Assembly (NCBI GenBank): GCA_016214005.1
Contig: JACRPK010000018.1
Span: 1-49,555, forward strand
Length of the DNA: 49,555 bases
Source of the DNA: Candidatus Wolfebacteria bacterium
Lineage (GTDB): Bacteria > Patescibacteriota > Minisyncoccia > UBA6257 > UBA9933
Direction of reading: 5' to 3'
This document shows, one piece after another, positions 1 to 7,414 of this stretch. The position numbers and the translations under genes were made by a program. The number at the start of each line of letters is the position of its first letter. The stretch's first letter is position 1. The notes under the pieces were generated by a model that was given only the letters and a program-made list of their open reading frames with translations, was not told where the DNA came from and searched no databases.

Positions 1-176
1 AATCTCTCTATATGAATATCTTTTATCGAGCAAAATGGCTATCTCTAACCTTTCCGCTTTCGCGATATGGCTGTATTTTTTATTGTTCATATGACGATAT
101 TTTATATCGCCAAGTGTTCGGCTTCAAAGTTCAATTTCGGCATTGACAACTTAATAACTTTTTGTGGGGAGGTATT

Positions 177-401
177 ATGGCTACTCTTGATAGCGATCTT
201 AAACGCTTGGCTGGGTTTTCAATCCCGCTTGACAAGGATCTTTTCGATGATGAAGAGGTTAAGGTCGAGCGGACACATCGGCAAGGGCAGGGAGGCAACG
301 GGTTTGTCCCGATTGATCTAGTGGCGGATCCCAATCCGCTTTCCAATCCTGAACTGGCCTTGATAGCCGAAGAGGAATTTGCGGATTTCATATTTGAATA
401 A
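177..401 (+). CDS. small acidic hypothetical protein with strong Shine-Dalgarno
   Basis: I do not recognise this 74-residue protein. The ATG is preceded at close range by GGGGAGGT, an almost perfect Shine-Dalgarno; an in-frame TTG 15 bases upstream is less likely because it lies inside that motif's leader. The product is acidic (DDEE near residue 24, an EEEFADF tail), has no membrane segment and no cysteines. Base use is visibly G+C-richer than the following genes, and a hairpin terminator follows closely, so it looks like a self-contained single-gene unit. Neighbouring genes lack such ribosome-binding sites, which hints at a different origin or at high expression. Function unknown. Confidence 0.6.
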   Translation: MATLDSDLKRLAGFSIPLDKDLFDDEEVKVERTHRQGQGGNGFVPIDLVADPNPLSNPELALIAEEEFADFIFE

Positions 402-450
402 CCCATACAGCCGTGGGAAAACGTGCGGGCGCGCGTATAAAGTTCGTAGG

Positions 451-484
451 GAGGTGTTTTTCTTAAAAGAAAAACACCTCTTTT
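451..484 (+). terminator. rho-independent terminator after the small ORF
   Basis: A 14-bp perfect inverted repeat (GAGGTGTTTTTCTT and its complement) with a very short AA spacer is followed by TTTT. It lies about 50 bases after the preceding stop codon. Confidence 0.75.
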
Positions 485-509
485 CATTTTCAATTATTTT
501 TTATACGGC

Positions 510-538
510 TTGAAAGCCTTTGATAACTCGTTTATTAT
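510..538 (+). promoter_or_regulatory. promoter of the proS-mreB-PBP2 operon, leaderless type
   Basis: TTGAAA and TATTAT are separated by 17 bases, and only 6 bases separate the -10 box from the proS ATG. Transcription would start at or next to the start codon. Confidence 0.5.
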
Positions 539-544
539 TTAAAA

Positions 545-1786
545 ATGCTTCAAAACGAACTTTTTACAAAAACAAAGCGCGAAGCGCCAAAAGATGAAGA
601 AGCGATAAACGCTCAACTTTTGATTCGCGCCGGATATGTTGATAAGCTAATGGCCGGAGTCTACACTTTTTTGCCGCTTGGCCTTAGAGTTTTTAAAAAA
701 ATTGAGAATATAATCAGAAAAGAAATGGAAAATTTGGGCGGTCAGGAAATTTTAATGCCCAGCCTTCATCAAAAATCTAATTGGGAAACAACCGGCCGTT
801 GGGAAACTTATGATTCACTTTTTAGATTTACAAGCCATTACTCAAAAATAGATTACGCGCTTGGACCTACGCATGAAGAGGTTGTTTCTCCGCTTTTGGG
901 GAAATTTGTTTTATCTTATAAAGATTTGCCGAAATATGTTTTTCAGATTCAAAATAAATTCCGCGATGAAAAGCGGGCAAAATCCGGCCTGCTTCGCGGC
1001 CGCGAATTTTTTATGAAAGATTTATATTCTTTTCATAAAGACGAGGCGGATTTAGATAATTATTATGAAAAAGTTAAAAAGGCGTATGAGAAAATTTTTA
1101 AAGCCGTTGGCTTGGGGAAATTAACATATTTGACTTTTGCTTCGGGCGGAACTTTTTCAAAATATTCTCATGAATTTCAGACGCTCACGCAAGCCGGCGA
1201 GGACATTATTTATATTTGCGATAAATGTCATATTGCGGTTAATAAAGAAATAATAGAAGAACAAAGCGCTTGCCCTTATTGCGGCAATAAAAATTTGCGC
1301 CAGGACAAAGCGGTTGAGGTGGGCAATATTTTCAAGCTTAAAACAAAATATTCAGAGCCTTTTAATTTGAGATATAAAGATGAAAAAGGGGATTTGCGCG
1401 ATGTGATAATGGGCTGTTATGGCATTGGGTTAAACCGCTTAATGGGAACGATTGTTGAAATTTATAACGATAAAAACGGCATTATCTGGCCGGAAAGCGT
1501 GACTCCTTTTAAAGCGCATTTGCTTTTATTGGGGCAGGAAAAAATAAAAACCCAGGCGAATAAATTTTACAATAATTTGCAAAAATCGGGAGTTGAGATA
1601 TTATATGACGACAGGAAAGACGCGAGCCCGGGAGAAAAATTCAAAGATGCGGATTTAATAGGCATTCCGTATCGTTTGGTTATCAGTGAAAAAAATAAAG
1701 GGAAAATTGAAATCAAAAAGCGAAATTTCAATAAAGTAAAATTATTAAGTGAAAAAGAAGCAATAAAATGTTTGACTATTTCATAA
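545..1786 (+). CDS. proS: prolyl-tRNA synthetase, short form without editing insert
   Basis: Class II aminoacyl-tRNA synthetase that charges tRNA-Pro. Visible are the class II core with the GPTHEE segment near residue 107, RDEKR/GLLRGREFFMKD (motif 2) around 140-155, GCYGIGLNR (motif 3) near 292, and a C-terminal anticodon-binding domain (VEILYDDRKDASPGEKFKDADL). At 413 residues it is well short of the usual bacterial enzyme of about 570: the INS editing domain between motifs 2 and 3 is absent. In that region there is a CxxC...CxxC ribbon (CDKC, CPYC). First gene of an operon; its end overlaps mreB by 19 bases. Identification is secure; loss of Ala-tRNA-Pro editing is inferred from the missing domain. 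Confidence 0.93.
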   Translation: MLQNELFTKTKREAPKDEEAINAQLLIRAGYVDKLMAGVYTFLPLGLRVFKKIENIIRKEMENLGGQEILMPSLHQKSNWETTGRWETYDSLFRFTSHYSKIDYALGPTHEEVVSPLLGKFVLSYKDLPKYVFQIQNKFRDEKRAKSGLLRGREFFMKDLYSFHKDEADLDNYYEKVKKAYEKIFKAVGLGKLTYLTFASGGTFSKYSHEFQTLTQAGEDIIYICDKCHIAVNKEIIEEQSACPYCGNKNLRQDKAVEVGNIFKLKTKYSEPFNLRYKDEKGDLRDVIMGCYGIGLNRLMGTIVEIYNDKNGIIWPESVTPFKAHLLLLGQEKIKTQANKFYNNLQKSGVEILYDDRKDASPGEKFKDADLIGIPYRLVISEKNKGKIEIKKRNFNKVKLLSEKEAIKCLTIS

Positions 1787-2805
1787 AAAATATCGGCATT
1801 GATTTGGGCACGGCTAATACTTTGATTTATATCAAAGGAAAGGGAATTGTGGTCAATGAGCCTTCAATTGCCGCGGTAAATAATAAAACCAGCCAGGTTT
1901 TGGCAATCGGCGAAGAAGCGAAAAAAATGCTTGGCAGGACACCAGCGCACATTTCGGTTGTTAGACCGCTTACTAACGGCGTGATTTCTGATTTTGAAAT
2001 GACTCAGGAAATGCTCCGCCATTATTTGAGAAAAGTCGGCAGCAATAAATTTTTTAATTATTATCAGGTTGTTATCGGCATTCCCAGCAATTTGACGGAA
2101 GTTGAAAGGAAGTCGGTTGAAGATGCGGCGATTTCTTCAGGCGCTGGAAAAGTTTATTTGATTGAAGAGCCAGTGGCGGCGGCTTTGGGCGCGCGACTTC
2201 CGATAAACGAGCCGGTTTCAAATATGATTGTTGATATCGGCGGAGGCACGACTGAAATTGCAGTTATTTCAATGGGTTCATCGGTGGTGGCAAAAAGTTT
2301 GAAAATTGCCGGGGATAGATTAAATAATGATATTATTGATTTTATTCGCGATGAATTTAAGCTCTTGATAGGCGAGCCGACAGCCGAAGATCTTAAAATG
2401 AATATTGGATCAGCGATTCCGCTTGACGAGAAAATTGAAATGGCGATTCGCGGCAGGGATATTTCAAGCGGTTTGCCGAAAGAAGTGATTGTCAAAAATC
2501 ATGAAGTAAGAGCGGCAATAACGCATTCTTTAAAATTAATTGTTGAGGCGATCGCTGAAACAATTGAAAAAACTCCACCCGAGCTTGTCGGCGATATTTT
2601 GAGACAGGGAATTTATATTTGCGGCGGAGGAAGCTTGCTTAGGGGAATTGATAAATTGATTGAAGATAAAATCAATGTTAGAACTTCTATTATCGATGAT
2701 CCTTTAACTTGCGTGGCGCGCGGCACAGGCATTGCGGCGGAAAATTTAAAAATTTACGCGCCTCTTTTTAATATCCCAACTAAACCTTTTGATATTTCGG
2801 AATAA
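1768..2805 (+). CDS. mreB: rod shape-determining protein MreB
   Basis: Bacterial actin that polymerises under the membrane and guides the cell-wall elongation machinery. The protein has the actin-fold phosphate-1 motif (IDLGTANTLIY, near residue 11), EEPVAAALGA, phosphate-2 motif (VDIGGGTTEIAV near 156) and the adenosine motif with ICGGGSLLRG near 284, at the family's normal length of 345. The start overlaps the 3' end of proS and the stop codon directly abuts the ATG of the PBP2 gene, so the three genes are translationally linked. MreC, MreD and RodA are not next to it. Its presence predicts a rod or elongated cell. Confidence 0.96.
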   Translation: MFDYFIKNIGIDLGTANTLIYIKGKGIVVNEPSIAAVNNKTSQVLAIGEEAKKMLGRTPAHISVVRPLTNGVISDFEMTQEMLRHYLRKVGSNKFFNYYQVVIGIPSNLTEVERKSVEDAAISSGAGKVYLIEEPVAAALGARLPINEPVSNMIVDIGGGTTEIAVISMGSSVVAKSLKIAGDRLNNDIIDFIRDEFKLLIGEPTAEDLKMNIGSAIPLDEKIEMAIRGRDISSGLPKEVIVKNHEVRAAITHSLKLIVEAIAETIEKTPPELVGDILRQGIYICGGGSLLRGIDKLIEDKINVRTSIIDDPLTCVARGTGIAAENLKIYAPLFNIPTKPFDISE

Positions 2806-4701
2806 ATGAAACAAAAACAAGATTTTTTTTTGGAAGAAGCGGTTTTAGACGATCTGGCAAAAGATTTTGAACTGATGGAGATGCCGCTTTCGGAGGCGGC
2901 ATTTAAACTGGTCGGTTTTTCCGCGATAATCGCCATTATTATTGTAGTTTCAAGAATTTTGTTTTTAAATGTTTTAAGCGGTGATTTTTATAAAAATCGC
3001 GCGATGATCAACGCCGCTTCGGTAACTTACATTCCCGCTGAAAGAGGAGTAATTTTTGATAAATTCAACAAGCCTTTAGTTAAAAATAATCAGACGTTTA
3101 ATCTTGAATTTAAACTCGCGGAACTTTTAAAAGAAGGCGAAAAAGAAAAAATTTTTGGATTGCTTAAAAATGCAGAAGGCATTGATTTTAATGAATTAAA
3201 TAATCTTATAAATTCTGCCGATTTAGAACGCCAAGACACATTGTCCGTTCATATTGATTTAAGTGAAAAACAAGCGGATGAAATCAATAGGCTCAATTTA
3301 AAATCCTTCCGCGTTTCAAAAGATTATAAAAGGGAATATCTTTATCCCGATGTTTTTTCCCATATTTTAGGTTATATCGGCTATGCTGGAAAAAATGACG
3401 TTAAAAATAACGATTCTCTTTCGTTAAATGATTTTATCGGCAAAAGCGGATTAGAAAGCTATTATGATAAAGAGTTAAGGGGAACTAATGGAAAAATTAT
3501 TTATTATAGAAATGCCAAAGGAGAAATTATTGACAATAAATTTTTAGCCAATGATTCTGCGGGCATAAATATTGAAACAACGATTGACAATGATTTCCAG
3601 AATTATTTTTATTGGCGATTGCTGGGCAAGGTGCAGGAAATTGGCAGCAGCGGCGGAGTGGGGATTGCTATAAATCCCCAAAACGGGGAAATTTTATCGC
3701 TGGTGAGCGTCCCGGCTTTTAACAGCAATAAAATAACTAAAGAAGTTTTGAATAATTTAAACCGTCCGCTTTTTAACAGAGCAATCAGCGGACTTTATTC
3801 GCCCGGTTCAACTATTAAGCCGCTTGTTGCCTTTGCGGCTTTAAAAGAAAAAGTAATCGGCTTAAAAACTGAAATTTTTTCACGCGGTTATATTGAAGTG
3901 CCCAATCCGTATTTTTCGGATAAGCCAAGCAGGTTTGTTGATTGGCGGCCGCAGGGTTATGTTGATATATATAGCGCTTTGGCAAAATCTTCAAATGTTT
4001 ATTTTTACGCTCTGGGCGGCGGATTGCCGAAAAATGAGCTGTCTTTATTAAGCGGCCAAAGCGATATCAAAGGATTGGGGATAGAAAGATTAAAAAATTA
4101 TTGGCAAGATTTTGGGTTAAATGATAAAACCGGAATTGATTTAAGCGCGGAGTCCAGCGGATTTTTGCCGGATGAAAAAACAAAAGAAGGCAAGGGTCAG
4201 ACTTGGAGGCTTGGAGACACATATAACGTAAGCATTGGTCAGGGGAATTTGATGATAACTCCGATTGAGCTTGTTAATTACATTGCCGCAATCGCTGAAA
4301 AAGGAAAATTTTATCGTCCGTTTATCGCAAAAAAATTTATTTCCGAAAAAGGGCAAATAAAAGAAATAGTGAAAGAAACCCAGCCTGAGATTATCAGGGA
4401 TTTGTCTCAATATAAAGATTATTTTAATGAAATTGAAAAAGGAATGATTGACGCGGTTTCAAAATCATATGGCACGGCCAAGCTTTTAGCTGATATTCCG
4501 ATGAAAATCGCCGCGAAAACTGGTTCAGCTCAAATTAATTTTAATACAAAAACAAACGCATTTTTTGTCGGATATGCTCCGATTGGTAATCCAAAAATCG
4601 CGATTTTAGTTTTAATTGAAGATGCCAAAGAAGGAAGTTTAAATGCAGTGCCGGTGGCAAGAGATGTGATGGAGTGGTATTATTATAATCGGATTCAATA
4701 A
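2806..4701 (+). CDS. mrdA: penicillin-binding protein 2 (elongation transpeptidase)
   Basis: Monofunctional class B transpeptidase that crosslinks lateral-wall peptidoglycan with MreB/RodA. It has a short cytoplasmic N-terminus, one membrane segment around residues 33-53, a dimerisation/pedestal region, then the transpeptidase domain with the active-site STIK near residue 334, SSN near 395 and KTGS near 571. Length of 631 matches the PBP2 family. The gene follows the mreB stop with no gap, supporting PBP2 rather than the division enzyme FtsI. No unusual truncation. Confidence 0.93.
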   Translation: MKQKQDFFLEEAVLDDLAKDFELMEMPLSEAAFKLVGFSAIIAIIIVVSRILFLNVLSGDFYKNRAMINAASVTYIPAERGVIFDKFNKPLVKNNQTFNLEFKLAELLKEGEKEKIFGLLKNAEGIDFNELNNLINSADLERQDTLSVHIDLSEKQADEINRLNLKSFRVSKDYKREYLYPDVFSHILGYIGYAGKNDVKNNDSLSLNDFIGKSGLESYYDKELRGTNGKIIYYRNAKGEIIDNKFLANDSAGINIETTIDNDFQNYFYWRLLGKVQEIGSSGGVGIAINPQNGEILSLVSVPAFNSNKITKEVLNNLNRPLFNRAISGLYSPGSTIKPLVAFAALKEKVIGLKTEIFSRGYIEVPNPYFSDKPSRFVDWRPQGYVDIYSALAKSSNVYFYALGGGLPKNELSLLSGQSDIKGLGIERLKNYWQDFGLNDKTGIDLSAESSGFLPDEKTKEGKGQTWRLGDTYNVSIGQGNLMITPIELVNYIAAIAEKGKFYRPFIAKKFISEKGQIKEIVKETQPEIIRDLSQYKDYFNEIEKGMIDAVSKSYGTAKLLADIPMKIAAKTGSAQINFNTKTNAFFVGYAPIGNPKIAILVLIEDAKEGSLNAVPVARDVMEWYYYNRIQ

Positions 4702-4712
4702 TTTTTATTTTT

Positions 4713-5675
4713 ATGAATAGCGAGCTTCGACAAGATTTAGTTTCCGGCGATTGGATTGTGATCGCTCCGGCAAGGGCAAAGCGACCGGAAAAATTAAAAA
4801 CGGAAAAGCGCGTTAGGGCGCCTGTTAAAAATTGCCCTTTTGAAGATTTACAAAAAAGCGGTCATCATCCGCCCAAACTTTCTTATGATAATGTGGTTGT
4901 TGTTGAAAATAAATATCCGGCTTTTGATCATATAAATATTTGCGCTGAACTTGATAAGCGCGGGCCGTATTCAATTATGAGCGGAATTGGGCATCATGAT
5001 ATGGTGATAACCCGCGACCATCATAAAAATTTTTCGAAACTTTCCAAAAAAATCGCTAATTTGGTTTTTAAGGCTTTCACGGATTATTACAAGCTTTTGG
5101 CAAATGATTATTGTTTGGCTTATGTTGCGATTTTCCATAATTGGGGCGCAAAAGCCGGCGCTTCAATTTATCATCCGCATTATCAGATAATTTCTTTACC
5201 GATTGTGCCGCCGGATGTTGAACATTCTTACGAAGGTTCATTTGATTATTATAAAAAGCATAAAAAATGCGTCCATTGCGTAATGGTTGATTTTGAAAAA
5301 AAAGAGAAAAAGCGCGTTGTTTACGAAAATAAATCAGCTGTTGTTTTGGCGCCGTTTGTTTCCCGCGAGCCGTTTGAGCTTAGAATTTTTTCGAAAAAAC
5401 ACTTGCCTTATTTTGAAGATACGCCGCAAGAAATTATGAGCGATATTGTCGATGCTTTACAAAAAGCTTTGTGCCGTATTGAAAACCGATTAGCTGATCC
5501 GGATTATAATTTTTTTATTCATACATCTCCTTTAAAAGATAAGAAAAAATATAGCCATTACCATTGGCATATTGAAATTTTGCCGAAAACAAACATTTCT
5601 GCCGGTTTTGAGTTGAGCACAGGCGTTGAAATTAATGCGGTTGATCCTGATGAGGCTGCCAAGATTTTAAAATAA
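4713..5675 (+). CDS. galT: galactose-1-phosphate uridylyltransferase-like protein
   Basis: HIT-superfamily nucleotidyl transferase that would move UMP between hexose-1-phosphates (Leloir pathway) or act on a related sugar/nucleotide pair. The N-terminal half holds RQDLVSGDWIVIAPARAKRP and, near residue 154, the HPHYQ active-site motif (GalT has HPHxQ); the C-terminal half has a second histidine cluster HYHWHIEILP near 284. The usual CxxC zinc pair near residue 50 is reduced to one cysteine (CPFEDLQ), although a later CVHC occurs near 189. At 320 residues it is close to the family length. No galK or galE is nearby, so the exact substrate is uncertain. Stop overlaps the start of the next gene. 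Confidence 0.75.
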   Translation: MNSELRQDLVSGDWIVIAPARAKRPEKLKTEKRVRAPVKNCPFEDLQKSGHHPPKLSYDNVVVVENKYPAFDHINICAELDKRGPYSIMSGIGHHDMVITRDHHKNFSKLSKKIANLVFKAFTDYYKLLANDYCLAYVAIFHNWGAKAGASIYHPHYQIISLPIVPPDVEHSYEGSFDYYKKHKKCVHCVMVDFEKKEKKRVVYENKSAVVLAPFVSREPFELRIFSKKHLPYFEDTPQEIMSDIVDALQKALCRIENRLADPDYNFFIHTSPLKDKKKYSHYHWHIEILPKTNISAGFELSTGVEINAVDPDEAAKILK

Positions 5676-6289
5676 TGATTTCTTTAATTTTAGCGACAAT
5701 TTCGAATTTTGCGCTTGATGTAATAGGGTGGGGAGGTTATTTTGGCATTTTTGTTTTGATGGCTTTAGAATCAGCCAATATCCCGATTCCTTCAGAAGTG
5801 ATTATGCCGTTTTCCGGATTTTTAGCTTCGCCATCTGGTAAGGGAATTTTTGATTTATGGATGGTTGTTTTTATCGGCGCTTTTGGAAATTTAATTGGTT
5901 CGCTTTTTTCTTATTGGCTTGGATATCTCGTCCGCCACAATGTTCTTCATTGGGATAATGGCAGAGTTTCGGGCGATGTTGGAAGAGCGCGCAAATGGCT
6001 TGATAGATGGGGAGATTGGGCAATTTTTATTTCGCGTTTGCTGCCGGTTGTGAGGACTTTTATATCATTCCCGCTGGGAATAATAAAAACACAATCGCTT
6101 TGGCGATTTTCGTATCTTACTTTTTTGGGATCGTTTATTTGGTCTTTATTTTTGGCATATTTGGGATTTATTTTCGGAAAAAATTGGGAAACTTTGCATA
6201 TATATTTTAGAAAATTTGATTATTTGATAGTAGCTCTGATTATTGTTGGAATAATTTATGTTTGTTATGATTATTGGAAGAAAAAATGA
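5675..6289 (+). CDS. DedA-family (SNARE-associated) membrane protein
   Basis: Integral membrane protein of the DedA/VTT family, some members of which translocate lipid carriers such as undecaprenyl phosphate. About 5-6 hydrophobic segments are visible. Diagnostic features are ESANIPIPSEVIMPFSGFLA near residues 29-48, GNLIGSLFSYWLGY near 70, and the FISRLLPVVRTFISFPLG block near 116-134 carrying the family's conserved arginines and prolines. Length 204 is normal. ATGA overlaps connect it with both neighbours. Substrate cannot be read from sequence. Confidence 0.9.
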   Translation: MISLILATISNFALDVIGWGGYFGIFVLMALESANIPIPSEVIMPFSGFLASPSGKGIFDLWMVVFIGAFGNLIGSLFSYWLGYLVRHNVLHWDNGRVSGDVGRARKWLDRWGDWAIFISRLLPVVRTFISFPLGIIKTQSLWRFSYLTFLGSFIWSLFLAYLGFIFGKNWETLHIYFRKFDYLIVALIIVGIIYVCYDYWKKK

Positions 6290-6552
6290 GGAAAATTATT
6301 ATCATCATTTTATCAATAATTGCTTTTGGCTTATTTATCCAAATTTATTTTATTTTTAAAGAAAAAAACAAACTGAAAGATAAATTTGAAAGTTTAAGTT
6401 TTAGGGCGGAAAATATTAAAAATGAAAATGAAAAAATAAAATCGGAAATAGAATATTTTTTACTTCCTCAAAATCTTGAAAAAGAATTTCGCGCAAGGTT
6501 TAATTATAAAAAGCTTGGCGAAAAAATGATAATAGTGGTTCCGCAAAATTAA
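6286..6552 (+). CDS. FtsB/DivIC-like septum formation initiator protein
   Basis: Small 88-residue bitopic protein: a membrane segment over residues 2-24, then a coiled coil rich in Lys/Glu/Asn (about 25-60), then a short conserved-looking tail LEKEFRARFNYKKLGEKMIIVVP. This order is that of FtsB/DivIC, which bridges FtsL and FtsQ at the division septum. The ATG overlaps the dedA stop (ATGA); an upstream TTG would add four residues but is unnecessary. Role in division is inferred from architecture, not from a catalytic motif. Confidence 0.65.
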   Translation: MRKIIIIILSIIAFGLFIQIYFIFKEKNKLKDKFESLSFRAENIKNENEKIKSEIEYFLLPQNLEKEFRARFNYKKLGEKMIIVVPQN

Positions 6553-6555
6553 TTA

Positions 6556-6564
6556 TGCTATAAT
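6556..6564 (+). promoter_or_regulatory. extended -10 promoter of the site-2 protease gene, leaderless type
   Basis: TGCTATAAT is an extended -10 element with a consensus hexamer. It ends 9 bases before the ATG, predicting an almost leaderless transcript. No good -35 box is visible, as is common with extended -10 promoters. Confidence 0.55.
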
Positions 6565-6573
6565 TTATTAATT

Positions 6574-7215
6574 ATGAACAGCGCGCTTATTTTAATTTTT
6601 CAACTTATAGTTTTTTTGTTTTCCGTGATGATCCACGAAGTTTCGCACGGCTTAATGGCATATCGCCTGGGAGATCAAACTGCCAAGAAAGCCGGTCGCC
6701 TTACTTTAAATCCTTTAAAGCATTTGGATTATTTCGGGTCGTTTTTCGTGCCATTCCTGCTTTTTATTTTCAAAAGTCCGGTTTTATTCGGTTGGGCAAA
6801 ACCTGTGCCTTATAATCCTTTTAACCTTAAAAATCCGAAAAGAGACAGCGGGCTTATCGGCATTGCCGGTCCATTAAGCAATCTTTCAATTGCTTTGATT
6901 TTTGGGCTAATAAATAAGTCTTTTATTTTTTTAAATTTAGCCAACGCGCCACTTTTGATTTTTTTAGATGTGATTATTTTGATAAATGTCGCTTTGGCGA
7001 TTTTTAATTTAGTGCCGATTTCGCCGCTTGACGGCTCAAAAATTTTATTCGCCATTTTGCCGGATACGCCGAAAACCCGAGAATTTTACGAACAATGGGA
7101 AAGATACGGGATCTTTATTCTTTTATTCTTTCTTTTTTTCGGAATTCAATTTATTGTGCCAATTATAGATAAAATTTATAGCTTTTTAGGCAGCGGCGCG
7201 CTTTTTAACTTTTAA
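6574..7215 (+). CDS. site-2 protease family (M50) membrane metalloprotease
   Basis: Intramembrane zinc protease of the M50/S2P family. The HEVSH zinc motif lies in the first membrane helix (residues 21-25) and the third ligand is in NLVPISPLDGSK near residue 145-155, within another helix. About five hydrophobic segments; length 213 is typical of the compact bacterial subgroup that lacks a PDZ domain. Substrate unknown; such proteases release membrane-bound regulators or clear signal peptides. It forms a convergent pair with the next gene, with a long inverted repeat between them. Confidence 0.9.
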   Translation: MNSALILIFQLIVFLFSVMIHEVSHGLMAYRLGDQTAKKAGRLTLNPLKHLDYFGSFFVPFLLFIFKSPVLFGWAKPVPYNPFNLKNPKRDSGLIGIAGPLSNLSIALIFGLINKSFIFLNLANAPLLIFLDVIILINVALAIFNLVPISPLDGSKILFAILPDTPKTREFYEQWERYGIFILLFFLFFGIQFIVPIIDKIYSFLGSGALFNF

Positions 7216-7226
7216 GTTTTTAATCC

Positions 7227-7367
7227 AATAGAGTAAATCATTTCTCAGAACCAGAATAATTTTGATCCAGCGACAAAATTTTCTTCCCCCTCGGACTGGC
7301 AATTCCGCTTCGCGGAAACCAAGCTTGCCAGCCCTGCGGGATGTTCTTCAAAATGATTTACTCTATT
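7227..7367. repeat. 141-bp inverted-repeat element between convergent genes
   Basis: Perfect 17-bp terminal inverted repeats (AATAGAGTAAATCATTT at 7227-7243 and its complement at 7351-7367) enclose a GC-rich nested hairpin: outer arm 7296-7302, inner hairpin 7303-7317 with a TTC loop, linker ACCAAGC at 7318-7324, outer arm 7325-7331. It fills the space between two converging genes, so it probably works as a bidirectional terminator. It may also be a non-autonomous mobile (MITE-like) element, but no target-site duplication is evident. Confidence 0.7.
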
Positions 7368-7414
7368 ATTTTTTTATGTTTTAAGGCATTATGAGCGAGA
7401 AAAAGATTCTCTGA

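Noticed and set aside
143-170. TTGACA as a -35 box for the first gene
   Set aside because: No -10-like hexamer occurs 16-18 bases downstream; that place is occupied by the GGGGAGGT motif.
131-493. Reverse-strand open frame of 120 codons over the first small gene
   Set aside because: It is opposite a gene with a strong ribosome-binding site and crosses its terminator; serine-rich composition looks like an antisense shadow.
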